A stretch of 64,000 bases of DNA. It comes from CBDCFV01 sp963664625. GTDB taxonomy: Bacteria > Chloroflexota > Dehalococcoidia > Lucifugimonadales > UBA3495. Where the stretch lies: contig OY761541.1 of NCBI GenBank assembly GCA_963664625.1, positions 1,860,001 to 1,924,000 of the forward strand, given 5' to 3'. Both the position numbers and the translations under genes were made by a program. How positions within the stretch are numbered: position 1 is the stretch's first letter; every line of letters begins with the position of its first letter. Shown here one piece after another: positions 33,777 through 42,806 of the stretch. Below the pieces are notes generated by a model. That model worked only from the letters and a program-made list of their open reading frames with translations, was not told where the DNA came from and did not search any database.

Positions 33777-35828
33777 TTAATCCAATGTCCAAACCTCAAA
33801 ATCCTCAAACCTGGTGCTTTTTCCGGGAATTTCCGATTCAGCGTAGAAACCGGTGGCAACCCAAACGTCTCCCTTCGGCGGACCCAAGCCGATATCCAAA
33901 TACGAGATGAATTCACCGTTGACCGACAGCAGCCCGGTGTTTCCCACGGCCATAAGTCCAATCCTGTTCCGTTCACCCGACCCCAGTTTCAGGGAAACGC
34001 TACCGTCTTGTTCATGCACCGATAAATCATCTCCGTCCCTGATGAAATGCAGCCACGTCCCGTTGCTGCTGATCGCAATCCCCTGGAACCGGTCCTTGGA
34101 ACGGTGTCGGAACAGTATCCCATGACTCCAAAGCCCCGCGTCTGGCGGGTACGGGTTTACAAATGTTGCGTGGGCCAGGAAGTTCTTAACGTCTGTCATC
34201 ATGGCGTGACCACGAATTTCACCATCGTTCGCATGGTGCAGTTCACCATCTTTGTTCCCTACCCACTGGGTCTCGCTGACCCTGAACCCTCGAAATACCG
34301 TCGTCCGCCCGGGGGTCTCGTTGCCCTTGTAGTAGCCAGTGATTACCGATACGTCGCCCGCCTTGCTCTCCGAGGGGAGCGTAAACACCGCGGCGAGATT
34401 GCCGTTCAGGAAGAGCAGGCCCAAGTCCCCCGCAGTGATAAGCTGCAACTCGTTGGCGTCACCCAGACCGGTCTTCAAACCTCGAGCCTCTCCCCTTGCC
34501 AATTCGATGTCGTTGCCGGCCTGTCCTTGTCTGTGGTAATGGGCCCATTCGCCGTCGCTCGACACAACGAGAATGCTGAACCGGTGATCGCCGGAATGGC
34601 GGAACACAAACCCGTAGTCCCAATCCACCCCTCCCTGGGGATTGTGGAAGGTGGCCACAGCAACGAAGTCCTGCAAAGAAACGCGGGAACTGAACTCTTC
34701 AATGAAACGGTCGTCGTCATGCTGCAACACACCGTCGACCGGGCCAAACCTATGCGTGCCGGCTTCCCGCCAATTCGGACCGGGCGTGGGAGTAGGAGGA
34801 GCGCCAATGCCTCCGGCCTTCAACGCAGGCAGGACTTCAGACACCGTACCCGCCGACACCGCGAACCCGAACCCTTCTACGGGTACACCCACTATGGATT
34901 CCCGGACGACGAAGGTGTTTATTCCCACTACTTCACCATCGAGGGTAATCAATGGGCCGCCGCTGTTGCCGGGATTGATTGCCGCGTCGGTTTGTACCAG
35001 CGATCGACCCGTCTCTTTGTGGAACATGACCCGCGAGACCACACCGCTTGTAATGGACGCCTGATTGCTTCCAAGCGGATACCCCATAGCAAACACCGTC
35101 TCACCTGGTGTCAACCGCGTTCCCGCCAATGGGATGGCTTGAAACCCTGTCGAGCAACAGATTTCCAGGGCGGCCAAGTCCTTTTCCGTGTCGTATCCCA
35201 AAAACTTGGCCGGGTAAGAGGTGGAGTCATTGACAATCACGTCGATGGAGACGCCCTTTTGCACTACATGAAAATTGGTCAAGACCAGTCCGGTCCCTTT
35301 TTCATCGACCTCCACAATTACGCCTGACCCCGATTCGGCCCCGGCGATGACCTGCACCACGCTCGGCCGGACCCTGGATACAACGGATGACAAGTCCCGC
35401 GGGTCTGCGGGCGTTGCGGTAGGCAAGGGAGCAGGATCCTCAGGTATTGGTGTATGGGTTGGCACCGCCGTCGAAATGAGAGTAGGCGTCGGGACCGGAA
35501 GCGGTGTGGGAGTGGACGTCGGCTCCGGTGTTGGCGTGGGTACGGGCGTAGGCGTTGGAGCAGGGACCGGAGTGGATGTAGGCTCCGAGGTTGGAGTCTG
35601 AGTTGGGAGCGTCGTGAAGGTTGGACTGGGGATCGCCTGCATAGTCGCCTTGATGCCGGTGGAAACGGTGGCCTCGATGTCCGGCGTGGGCGTAAAGGTA
35701 GGCGTGGGCAATGCCGCGCTGACCGCCGCCTCCACTGTTGCCCCGATATCGGGCAGGGGGGCTTGTTGGCAAGCGGTCAGCACGACAGCGCAACACGCCA
35801 GCAGCACCAGGACGATACGAGACCGCAC
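33777..35828 (-). CDS. Trypsin-like serine protease lipoprotein with two C-terminal beta-sandwich repeats
   Basis: 683-residue predicted lipoprotein (lipobox VVLTACQQ). After a Thr-Pro-rich linker (about residues 40-145) comes a trypsin/DegP domain: His in LTNFHVVQ, Asp in EKDLAALE, Ser in NPGNSGGPL. Two related beta-rich modules of about 150 residues follow (FVAVATFHNPQGGVDW and FLAHATFVNPYPPDAG), resembling LamG/DUF1080-type concanavalin-like folds. These may bind glycans or peptides. No PDZ domain. It is 24 bases upstream of the selenoprotein gene on the same strand, so the two may be co-transcribed. Confidence 0.87.
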   Translation of the reverse strand: MRSRIVLVLLACCAVVLTACQQAPLPDIGATVEAAVSAALPTPTFTPTPDIEATVSTGIKATMQAIPSPTFTTLPTQTPTSEPTSTPVPAPTPTPVPTPTPEPTSTPTPLPVPTPTLISTAVPTHTPIPEDPAPLPTATPADPRDLSSVVSRVRPSVVQVIAGAESGSGVIVEVDEKGTGLVLTNFHVVQKGVSIDVIVNDSTSYPAKFLGYDTEKDLAALEICCSTGFQAIPLAGTRLTPGETVFAMGYPLGSNQASITSGVVSRVMFHKETGRSLVQTDAAINPGNSGGPLITLDGEVVGINTFVVRESIVGVPVEGFGFAVSAGTVSEVLPALKAGGIGAPPTPTPGPNWREAGTHRFGPVDGVLQHDDDRFIEEFSSRVSLQDFVAVATFHNPQGGVDWDYGFVFRHSGDHRFSILVVSSDGEWAHYHRQGQAGNDIELARGEARGLKTGLGDANELQLITAGDLGLLFLNGNLAAVFTLPSESKAGDVSVITGYYKGNETPGRTTVFRGFRVSETQWVGNKDGELHHANDGEIRGHAMMTDVKNFLAHATFVNPYPPDAGLWSHGILFRHRSKDRFQGIAISSNGTWLHFIRDGDDLSVHEQDGSVSLKLGSGERNRIGLMAVGNTGLLSVNGEFISYLDIGLGPPKGDVWVATGFYAESEIPGKSTRFEDFEVWTLD

Positions 35829-35846
35829 TTCCTTCCCCGTAAGCCT

Positions 35847-36920
35847 TTATCCGGAGAAATGACCGGTAACAGGTTGGTGCCCGGCGTTTTCTGTGTATGG
35901 TTCTTCGCGGAACAGGGCCATGTCTTTCATCAAGGGAATGTCCTGGATCGAGAACAGTATGGATTCGGCATCATCGTCGCTGGCGTGTTCATGCCAGGCC
36001 CAGGACGGCACAACGAAGAAATCACCCTCCGTCCAATCGAACCGCTGGCCGTCAATCACGCTGTATCCCTGGCCGCGGAACACTTGGTACACCTTGCTGC
36101 TGGTGTGGCGATGCGCCTTGGTGCGGACTCCCGGACGAATAAGCTGCGCCCAGCAGGTCATCGACCGCAGCACGGGCCTACCCGTAGTCGGGTCGCTGAA
36201 CTCCATCGCTACGTCGTCGAAGGGGTCCGACCCCAACTCCGACAGACCTTTGAGGGCCTCGTAAGTGCGGTCCCACTTGTAGTGCCATAGAGGTGAATAG
36301 GGAACGTCTTCCGCTCCCCAAACGGGCCGCAGGGCGCCGGTGGCGTACTTGCGTATCGAGTCTCCAACGCCGGTGATGGGTTGCTGGTCTTCAGGGAACG
36401 CCTCGTAGAAGTTGGCCCGCAAGTAGCCGACCAAGGGAACGTCCAAGCCGTCAAGCCATATCATCGGCTCGCTCCCTTCGTTGGCGTGGTCGTGCCAAGT
36501 CCAGGAGGGGGTAAGAATTAGGTCGCCGGGTTCCATGTAGCACTTGTCTCCCTGCACTGTGGTGAAAGCGCCATTGCCGGTGAGAATCCAGCGGATGGCG
36601 GTGGGCGTGTGGCGATGGGCCGGGGCGCACTCTCCCGGCAGCAGCAACTGGAGGGCGGCGACCATGGTGTGGGTGGTGCCGCGATCAAGCCCGGGGGTAG
36701 CCAAGCGCATCGTGCGTCTCTCCACGTCCCGGTCCGGGGTAACAATCTCGCCGCTCTTGAGGACCAACGGCTGTACTTCGGACCACCGCCACAGGAAGGG
36801 TTCGATTTCGGGCGGTCGACGGTGCTCACGGTTCACCCAGCCTGGGGACAGCCTTATGTCGTCCGACGCAGCATAGTATTGCCGTAGCTCTTCGGGGCCA
36901 AGTTTGTCCTGCACTGCCAT
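35847..36920 (-). CDS. Double-cupin protein, gentisate 1,2-dioxygenase-like
   Basis: 357-residue bicupin. The first cupin has GECAPAHRHTPTAIRWIL and later WTWHDHANEG; the second has GVRTKAHRHTSSKVYQVFRG and WAWHEHASDD, so both domains keep His ligands for iron. This matches gentisate / 1-hydroxy-2-naphthoate ring-cleavage dioxygenases. GAGGAGG upstream of ATG 36920 sets the start; the frame is open further upstream without support. Divergent from the aminotransferase. Confidence 0.88.
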   Translation of the reverse strand: MAVQDKLGPEELRQYYAASDDIRLSPGWVNREHRRPPEIEPFLWRWSEVQPLVLKSGEIVTPDRDVERRTMRLATPGLDRGTTHTMVAALQLLLPGECAPAHRHTPTAIRWILTGNGAFTTVQGDKCYMEPGDLILTPSWTWHDHANEGSEPMIWLDGLDVPLVGYLRANFYEAFPEDQQPITGVGDSIRKYATGALRPVWGAEDVPYSPLWHYKWDRTYEALKGLSELGSDPFDDVAMEFSDPTTGRPVLRSMTCWAQLIRPGVRTKAHRHTSSKVYQVFRGQGYSVIDGQRFDWTEGDFFVVPSWAWHEHASDDDAESILFSIQDIPLMKDMALFREEPYTENAGHQPVTGHFSG

Positions 36921-37112
36921 GATAGGGCCTCCTCGTTGGCGCTGTCTTATCTTATACCCCGCGAATATATCACATAGCAGAAAAGGCTGGACTCGAATGG
37001 ACATCTTTTGGCGACGATGTCATCGACACCCAACGTTGGCGGTGATAGGATGCTAAGGTCTCCCGACCAACATACGGTGGGGTACACATCAGTGGACTTG
37101 GAGGACCGGGCA

Positions 37113-38318
37113 ATGTCAGGGAAAGGATTGGACTATTCTACGCTCTTCAACAGGAGCCTGCCGCCCCCTCCCGCTCCGTGGGAAGGTCACCCGAAGTACA
37201 ACTTCGTTGGCGGTCACAGCGACCCCGAAATGGTGCCGTTGGAGGGATTCATCGAGTCCGCCGGCAATGTCTTTCGGGGAGACCCGCGGAATATCTCCAT
37301 GTATAACTTCGACGGCGGTCCGCAGGGCATCGTCCCGCTGCGCCGGTTCCTGGTTGAGAAACTCGCCGCCCATCGGGGGATCAGCACGACGATAGACGAA
37401 GTGCTGATTACGTCAGGATCCGGCCAGGGTATAGAGTTGATCAACGAAATCCTGCTGGAGGAAGGCGATACCGTAATCGTCGAGGAATTCAGCTTTTCCG
37501 GGGCCCTCAACAACCTGAGACGCCGCAAGGTCAACATGGTCGGCATCGAAGTCGACCACGACGGAATAAACATGGACCAATTGGCCCGGGTATTGGAAGA
37601 TTTGCGGGCCAAGGGAGTGCGCCCCAAGTACATCTACACGATTCCCACGCTCCAGAACCCCACCGGCACGGTGATGAGCATGGAGCGCCGGCACCGGATG
37701 CTGGAACTGAGCCAAGAATACGGAGTCCCTATATTCGAGGACGAATGCTACGCCGACCTTATATTCGAAGGCGAATATGAGAACGCCATCCGGTCCTTGG
37801 ACGACGCCAACCGCGTGCTGCATATAGGCTCTTTCTCAAAGACCCTGGGGCCGGGCACCCGCCTTGGCTACGTAATAGCGCCGCGGGAGGTGATGGGCCG
37901 GTTGCTGTCCCGGAAGAACGACGCCGGCACCGGCGTTATGGACCAGATGATCGTGGGCGACTACTTCACCAACCACTATGACGACCACATCCTGCAGGTA
38001 CGCTCGGCGTTGAAGCGCAAGTGCGACGTGCTGGGCAGCGCGCTCCGGGAGTCCTTCGGCCCGACCGTCGAGTTCGAAATGCCGCGGGGCGGCATGTACC
38101 TGTGGGTCAAGCTTCCTGCGGGCGTAGATTCACGCAAACTGGTCGCCCCGGCGCTCAGCGAAGGCATCGCCTTCAATCCGGGGCCGGACTGGTCCGCCGA
38201 CCCGGACGCCGCCGCCGGCTACATCCGCCTCTGCTTCGCCCTACCCTCGGAAACCGAGATATGGGAAGGCGTGGAAAAATTGGCGGAGGTGTTCAGAAGG
38301 GAGGGGGCGGTGCCCTAG
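37113..38318 (+). CDS. PLP-dependent aminotransferase, fold type I
   Basis: 401-residue aminotransferase of the MocR/2-aminoadipate type without an N-terminal DNA-binding domain. ITSGSGQGIELINEIL (cofactor phosphate region), YTIPTLQNPTGTVM, the Asp-Tyr region FEDECYADLIF and the PLP lysine in SFSKTLGPGTRLGYV are present. I chose ATG 37113 because GGAGG lies about nine bases upstream; the open frame begins at TTG 37008. Likely acts on aromatic or branched-chain amino acids. Its last bases overlap the convergent RelE remnant. Confidence 0.9.
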   Translation: MSGKGLDYSTLFNRSLPPPPAPWEGHPKYNFVGGHSDPEMVPLEGFIESAGNVFRGDPRNISMYNFDGGPQGIVPLRRFLVEKLAAHRGISTTIDEVLITSGSGQGIELINEILLEEGDTVIVEEFSFSGALNNLRRRKVNMVGIEVDHDGINMDQLARVLEDLRAKGVRPKYIYTIPTLQNPTGTVMSMERRHRMLELSQEYGVPIFEDECYADLIFEGEYENAIRSLDDANRVLHIGSFSKTLGPGTRLGYVIAPREVMGRLLSRKNDAGTGVMDQMIVGDYFTNHYDDHILQVRSALKRKCDVLGSALRESFGPTVEFEMPRGGMYLWVKLPAGVDSRKLVAPALSEGIAFNPGPDWSADPDAAAGYIRLCFALPSETEIWEGVEKLAEVFRREGAVP

Positions 38319-38583
38319 CAGTAAATTACGTCCCGGCCTCCGACTTCCACTACCAGGATGACCAAGGATGAGTCCTGAATGTCGCAGATAACGCGGTAGT
38401 CACCAACCCGGTAACGCCAGTACCCGCTCCAACGGCCATGCGTTGCATGGCCTAACTGCTCCTCGGGTTCTCTAATTCCGCCACGCGCCGGTTCATGTAA
38501 TCTTCAATACGCCGTGAGACCGGACGGTCGAGATTCTGAAGCTGGCGACGGGCCCTGCGGGTGTAATCAACAATCCAACCCAA
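38315..38583 (-). pseudogene. RelE/ParE-type toxin, frameshifted
   Basis: The first part reads GWIVDYTRRARRQLQNLDRP and SRRIEDYMNRRVAELENPRS, then hits a stop. The second part, in the -1 frame, continues QLGHATHGRWSGYWRYRVG and DYRVICDIQDSSLVILVVEV, the RelE C-terminal half. Joining them at about 38475 restores a normal toxin of about 90 residues. The TTG start at 38583 overlaps the end of the upstream antitoxin-like gene by 17 bases. The break may be a true inactivation, an assembly error, or programmed frameshifting. Confidence 0.72.
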
Positions 38584-39235
38584 GGCGGATCCTCAGTTCT
38601 TCGGCGGTATACACCTTTTCCTCGCCCCGGCGGACCCGTTCCATTACTTCATCGGCCCGGCGGCCATCTCTTTCGTCGATTTCCAACATGACCTTGAGGA
38701 TACGGTTTACGGTTGCGGCCAGCAGATTGTAGGGGACAAGCCCCAGCCCGATGTCGGCGGCCAGCGCCTTAAGTTGTGTCAAAGAAATGCGCTGCGTCTT
38801 CTGCTCCAAGGCAGGTTCGGGAAGTTCGTCCTCGGGCATAACGCAGAACTGCCACTGCTCGGTATCACGGTGGTCGGCAACCTCCGGGTCGGTCTCCGGG
38901 TGCAAAGCGAACACGTAGATATGGGTCTGGCGCCCCTTTTTCCCGGGGTGTATGTCGAACGAAATGGAGTGGGGCTTGCCTTGGCCTTTCGAACTCGTCC
39001 GGCTTTGCCACGCGGCCGATTGCTTCACTTGCAGATGGACGTGGTCGTCGTTCTCCAAGTCCCACGGTGCGCCTTCTCTGGATGGTCTCCAACCGGCTTC
39101 CGGGGTGCTGACGCGGAGGGCGGAATATACCAGGCACTTGGCATAGATGCTCCGCCAAGCGTTGCCAATAATCTTCTGGTCGTAGAACTTGCCGGATATA
39201 TATTCAGCGATGCTGTCGCGCAGTTGGTCGCTCAT
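38567..39235 (-). CDS. PD-(D/E)xK nuclease-like protein fused to an antitoxin-like tail
   Basis: 222 residues. The N-terminal part (1-165) belongs to a family of hypothetical proteins with a restriction-endonuclease-like core: PWDLENDD (about 57-64) and VHLQVKQSAAWQ (about 66-77) correspond to the D and (D/E)xK motifs, with Gln for Glu, followed by QKTQRISLTQL. The C-terminal 45 residues (EVMERVRRGEEKVYTAEEL and RIRLGLDC) resemble the end of RelB/ParD-type antitoxins, and a RelE-like toxin remnant follows with overlap. Fusion may be real or derived from loss of an intervening stop. Confidence 0.65.
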   Translation of the reverse strand: MSDQLRDSIAEYISGKFYDQKIIGNAWRSIYAKCLVYSALRVSTPEAGWRPSREGAPWDLENDDHVHLQVKQSAAWQSRTSSKGQGKPHSISFDIHPGKKGRQTHIYVFALHPETDPEVADHRDTEQWQFCVMPEDELPEPALEQKTQRISLTQLKALAADIGLGLVPYNLLAATVNRILKVMLEIDERDGRRADEVMERVRRGEEKVYTAEELRIRLGLDC

Positions 39236-39278
39236 ATCGTTTCGTTGCCCGTCTCTTCAAGGATAGTGCGGTATCTTC

Positions 39279-39644
39279 TTATCGGTGGCGTGGGCGGCGC
39301 AATACATCGACGATCTGGGCACCTTGTCCCGATGGAACAATTCGATAACGGTACCGTTTGCCCTTCAGCTCATAATACATGCTGTGACCGGCCGCGCCAC
39401 TCAAATCCATGTTGTACATTGCCCGCCGGACCCATCGAGGAACCTCGTTCATATCTGAGGATGCGTAGGCGAAACCGCCAATGCGAGTCCAGTCATTCCA
39501 ATTGTCTGGATGGCTTTGAGCGGGCCGGTTCTTTTGCCGGCGGCTACTGGGCTTGAACCATTTCGTAAAGAACGAAAACAACGGTGTATACCTCCTTTGC
39601 CGCGGGGAGGGGAATCCGCGTAGCAGGCAACCAACATTCCGCAC
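39279..39644 (-). CDS. Hypothetical protein
   Basis: Not recognised. The C-terminal half is credible protein: VRRAMYNMDLSGAAGHSMYY, then GKRYRYRIVPSGQGAQIV. The N-terminal 40 residues are Arg/Pro-rich and the real start may be later. No partner gene evident; 42 bases separate it from the nuclease-like gene on the same strand. Confidence 0.5.
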   Translation of the reverse strand: MRNVGCLLRGFPSPRQRRYTPLFSFFTKWFKPSSRRQKNRPAQSHPDNWNDWTRIGGFAYASSDMNEVPRWVRRAMYNMDLSGAAGHSMYYELKGKRYRYRIVPSGQGAQIVDVLRRPRHR

Positions 39645-39773
39645 TCATCTCTCCCCTTCCGCCGTAGTCGCCCTGAGTTCGCTCAACTTCTTGTGGATTT
39701 GGCTGTGGAGTAGACAGGGGTGATAGTTGGATTCCAACTGGCCAACAGGGGCAGCGGCTATATTGAAGCAGTG

Positions 39774-40136
39774 TTAACCCTTTTTTCGTAGCATGGCCAA
39801 AGCACCTTTCACATGGCCCTGCGTCTCCACAGGTTCCTGTCCGTCCCACCACCTATATCCGGCTATTTCCTTTCTCTGAAGCCGAACAGTTCCATAGACC
39901 TCGGCATAGAACACATAGTGTATGGCCCGTCTTCCATCCAAGTCCCCAATATATCGAATGGCGCTTACCTTCAGGCGTGTTTCCTCGTAAAGCTCCCTTA
40001 CGGCGGCAAGCAGAGACGGTTCACCACGCTCGATGCCACCACCTGGAAGGCTATACTCATGTCGGCCTTGCTCCTTAACAAGCAGGAAACGCCCGTTCTT
40101 GTTAGCCAAGACTGTAGCACGCCTACGCCTAATCAT
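39774..40136 (-). CDS. NUDIX hydrolase
   Basis: 120-residue NUDIX domain protein with the box GGIERGEPSLLAAVRELYEE (G-x5-E-x7-R-E-x2-E-E). Hydrolyses nucleoside diphosphate derivatives; substrate unknown. AGGTGG five bases before ATG 40136 supports the start over the in-frame GTG at 40145. Confidence 0.88.
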   Translation of the reverse strand: MIRRRRATVLANKNGRFLLVKEQGRHEYSLPGGGIERGEPSLLAAVRELYEETRLKVSAIRYIGDLDGRRAIHYVFYAEVYGTVRLQRKEIAGYRWWDGQEPVETQGHVKGALAMLRKKG

Positions 40137-40252
40137 TCCGACCACCTAATCTGTTAGTCGAACCCAGCCCGTCCGCAACCCGGTAACGCCTGTCGGCACC
40201 CGCTGCGGCGATAGTAAAGCCCGTTTGTCCAACACCGCACTGCCATTCCTCA

Positions 40253-41656
40253 TCAGGCGTGGGGCGGCCGCATGTTGTGCCATGGAGTGGCCTGTTCAAA
40301 GGCGTGGGCCACCTTCAATACCGTCTCCTCGGCAAAGGGCCGGCCTCCGATTTGCAGTCCAATGGGCAGCCCTTGAGAGTTGAACCCGCAATTCACCGAG
40401 ATCGCCGGTGAGTTGGCCAAGTTAAACGGCCTGGTCATTACCGGGGGCAGGCCTGCGGCCATGGCCTTGGAAGTAAGCACCGGGTCGTCCTCAAGCATCG
40501 GGGCGCACGTCTTGGACGTGGGAAGAATGAGAACATCGTACTGTTCCAGGGCCTCGTGGACCTGCCGCCGGACCAACTCCCTCAGCTTCTGAGCCTTGTA
40601 ATAGGCCTGCGCTGGAAGAAGCCGGCCGGTGAGCAACCCAATCTGGTTGCTATGCCCGAACTCATGAAGCTGGTTCTCAATCCAGTGCCCGTGGGTCATC
40701 GCCGACTCCACGTTGATGAGGGCCGCCGTGATGGTGCCGGCATGAACGGTAAGGGGAAGAGATACCTCTTCCACGGTGGCGCCCAGTTCCCCCATTATGG
40801 AACCGGCCCTGATTATCGCGTCCCGTACCTCCGGGTCCACCATATCGCCATGAATGAGCTCATGAATGGCGCCAACTCGAAGACCCGTTATGTCGCTGGT
40901 CAAGGCGCTTCGATAGTCGGGCACGGGGACGTCCCAAGAATAGGGGTCTTTGGGATCGTACCCGGCAATGGCGCCCAGGGTGATGGCGGCGTCCTCCACG
41001 GTGCGAGAAATCGGGCCTACCTGGTCCATTGACCACGATCCCGGCACGACACCGTAGCGGCTGACCCGGCCCCAACTGGGCCGCAGGCCGACAATACCGC
41101 ACCAAGCGGCCGGCCGCCGTATAGATCCTCCGGTGTCCTCTCCCAGCGACGTGGCGCACAGGAAAGCGGCGGTGGATGAACCGGAGCCGCCACTGGACCC
41201 GCCGGTGAAGCGGTCCAGGTCCCAAGGATTGCGATTGGGGCCGTAGCGTTGCGACGAACCTATGGCGAACTCGGTGAGATTGGTCTTGCCCAACAAGACG
41301 GCTCCGGCGCTCTTGAGATTGGCGATTACCGTAGCGTCCTCTTCCGGAAAGAAATCGGCCATCAAGCGCGAACCAACCGTAGTGCGGATGCCCTTGGTCC
41401 ATATCTGGTCTTTTACCGCCACCGGAATCCCGTGCATCGGTCCCAGGTAGTTGCCTTGGGAGATTGCCTGTTCGGCATCCCGGGCAGATTGGAGCGCCTC
41501 TTGGCGACAAACCGTAATATAGGAGTTGAACTGGAAGTTCAAAGCGTCAATACGTTCCAAGTACGACTCTGTGATCTCAACCGGGGAGACTTCCCTCCGG
41601 CGGACCAAATCAGAAAGCTCGGCGGTAGAAAGGAAGGGTATATCCTCTTTTTGCAC
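40253..41656 (-). CDS. Amidase (amidase signature family, GatA-like)
   Basis: 467-residue amidase signature enzyme. Catalytic Lys in GIPVAVKDQIW, the Ser-rich motif TGGSSGGSGSSTAAF, and the nucleophile Ser region SLGEDTGGSIRRPAA are intact. The C-terminal KAMAAGLPPVMTRPFNLANS segment is also typical. It may be a free amidase, not tRNA amidotransferase subunit A, because no gatB or gatC is adjacent. Start GTG 41656 with GAGTGAGGG upstream. Confidence 0.9.
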   Translation of the reverse strand: MQKEDIPFLSTAELSDLVRRREVSPVEITESYLERIDALNFQFNSYITVCRQEALQSARDAEQAISQGNYLGPMHGIPVAVKDQIWTKGIRTTVGSRLMADFFPEEDATVIANLKSAGAVLLGKTNLTEFAIGSSQRYGPNRNPWDLDRFTGGSSGGSGSSTAAFLCATSLGEDTGGSIRRPAAWCGIVGLRPSWGRVSRYGVVPGSWSMDQVGPISRTVEDAAITLGAIAGYDPKDPYSWDVPVPDYRSALTSDITGLRVGAIHELIHGDMVDPEVRDAIIRAGSIMGELGATVEEVSLPLTVHAGTITAALINVESAMTHGHWIENQLHEFGHSNQIGLLTGRLLPAQAYYKAQKLRELVRRQVHEALEQYDVLILPTSKTCAPMLEDDPVLTSKAMAAGLPPVMTRPFNLANSPAISVNCGFNSQGLPIGLQIGGRPFAEETVLKVAHAFEQATPWHNMRPPHA

Positions 41657-41768
41657 GGGAATCCCTCACTCCTTAAGGTTGGGTGAACCGGCGACGTTGA
41701 GCCGGGCACTAACGGTGTAGCTGATGTAAGCAAGCTCAGGGCATTCTAGCACAGCCAGGAGTGGTATT

Positions 41769-42053
41769 ATGTCAAGGCTACTGTGCATGGACCAATTTGT
41801 GGCTTATGCCGTCACCCTAGCCGCGAACTTGGTGGCGTTGGCATTCTTTGTTTCAGCGGGATGGGCGGTCTACGAATTGGTGATGTTCATACGTCGCCCT
41901 TGTACTGATCATAGCAAGAGAAATCTTGTGGACCGCCGTGGCGCTTGCGGCAGTGTTCGGGGCGGGAGCGGGCTTCGGTCTAGTTACCGTGCTTTACCAG
42001 GCTGTGGTTCTTGGAGGGAAAGAATATAAACAAGAGAGGCCCCAGCGTTAATT
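41769..42053 (+). pseudogene. Possible frameshifted two-helix membrane protein
   Basis: The first frame gives MDQFVAYAVTLAANLVALAF and SAGWAVYELVMFIRR. Near 41895 a shift to another frame gives LVLIIAREILWTAVALAAVF and GAGFGLVTVLYQAVVLGG before a stop at about 42050. Together these would form a small membrane protein. It could equally be two tiny unrelated frames. The end lies in a hairpin. Confidence 0.3.
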
Positions 42054-42064
42054 GCTGAGGCCTC
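42036..42064. terminator. Hairpin terminator beside tRNA fragment
   Basis: GAGGCCCCAGC / GCTGAGGCCTC, 11-base stem with one mismatch and a seven-base loop. On the minus strand it is followed by TCTTGTTTATATT. Its position relative to the tRNA-like fragment mirrors that of the terminator at 42757 relative to the true tRNA. Confidence 0.7.
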
Positions 42065-42078
42065 GTTCGCTATCTTAT

Positions 42079-42118
42079 TGGTAGCGGGGGTTGGCTTGAA
42101 TCCAACGACCTTCGGGCG
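42079..42118 (-). repeat. Degenerate copy of the 3' end of tRNA-fMet
   Basis: About 40 bases from the CCA end through the T-arm match the functional tRNA at 42807, with four mismatches in the T-loop. Upstream of it the anticodon region is missing. It lies on the far side of hicBA, 728 bases from the intact tRNA end. Confidence 0.8.
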
Positions 42119-42128
42119 TTACCAAGGA

Positions 42129-42356
42129 TTATAGCCGCAATAAATCCACGAATTCATCCACTGTCAGTCCCGCGGTGCGGATCAATCCCCTGAGCGTGCC
42201 TCTCTTCAATTCGCGGTGGTCCGGTATGGAGAGGATGGCAGAGAACCCCGGCTTCCCAAGAATCATGTGGCTTGACTCCCGGCGCAGCAATTGCCAACCG
42301 TCGCTCCGGAACGCCCTTAACGCCTCCCTCCCGGAAACGACGGGAAGCGGCGGCAT
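42129..42356 (-). CDS. hicA: HicA-type toxin (mRNA interferase)
   Basis: 75-residue double-stranded RNA-binding-like toxin: VSGREALRAFRSDGW, RRESSHMILGKPG with the catalytic His, and SIPDHRELKRGTLRGLIR. The start immediately follows the hicB stop, so antitoxin precedes toxin. It cleaves mRNA when free of HicB. Confidence 0.9.
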   Translation of the reverse strand: MPPLPVVSGREALRAFRSDGWQLLRRESSHMILGKPGFSAILSIPDHRELKRGTLRGLIRTAGLTVDEFVDLLRL

Positions 42357-42716
42357 CTACACATGAACCCCGACGGTAAGGTCCACTCGTTCAAGGTACA
42401 CGCCGCCATAAGGAAGGCCGTCCTTTTCCCGGTACTCAAGAATTAACCTCATCTCCTCAGCAATCAAGGCGGGAGTCTCCGGGTAAGGAGGGGGCGACTT
42501 CGGCCTTTGGTCCTTTCGGAGGGGTATGTGCCGGCCCACGGCCTCGTCATCCAAAACGTTCAGCACCAGACTGATCGCTTCCTTGATATTCCGCAGAGCC
42601 TCGACGCAGTCGTCTCCTTGGCTGACACATCCGGGCAGAGCGGGGCAGTACGCGGAGAAGCCCCCATCCTTTTCCTTCTCCAGAATAACCGTGAATGCTC
42701 GCCTCGCAGTAGTCAC
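42357..42716 (-). CDS. hicB: HicB-type antitoxin
   Basis: Antitoxin of the hicBA pair: AFTVILEKEKDGGFSAYCPA, LPGCVSQGDDCVEALRNIKE and a C-terminal extension of about 45 residues that may bind DNA. The start is taken as GTG 42716; the open frame extends into the upstream terminator. Confidence 0.88.
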   Translation of the reverse strand: MTTARRAFTVILEKEKDGGFSAYCPALPGCVSQGDDCVEALRNIKEAISLVLNVLDDEAVGRHIPLRKDQRPKSPPPYPETPALIAEEMRLILEYREKDGLPYGGVYLERVDLTVGVHV

Positions 42717-42756
42717 TTGCGTTCTACACCTGCCGATAATTCCTTGGAATTTGGGG

Positions 42757-42788
42757 AACAAAAGGCCCCCGGAACAAATCCGGGGGCT
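42757..42788 (-). terminator. Terminator of the 23S-tRNA-fMet transcript
   Basis: Perfect eight-base stem GCCCCCGG / CCGGGGGC with a seven-base loop, followed on the minus strand by CTTTTGTTCC, 19 bases after the tRNA end. Confidence 0.85.
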
Positions 42789-42806
42789 TCAAGTGTTTCC
42801 ATATTT

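Noticed and set aside
34047..35327. 426-codon plus-strand frame
   Set aside because: Antisense shadow of the trypsin-like lipoprotein; Arg/Gly/His-rich and without motif.
38315..38583. A second selenocysteine or readthrough explanation for the split toxin gene
   Set aside because: The stop there is TAG and the halves are in different frames, so a frameshift, not recoding at UGA, is needed.
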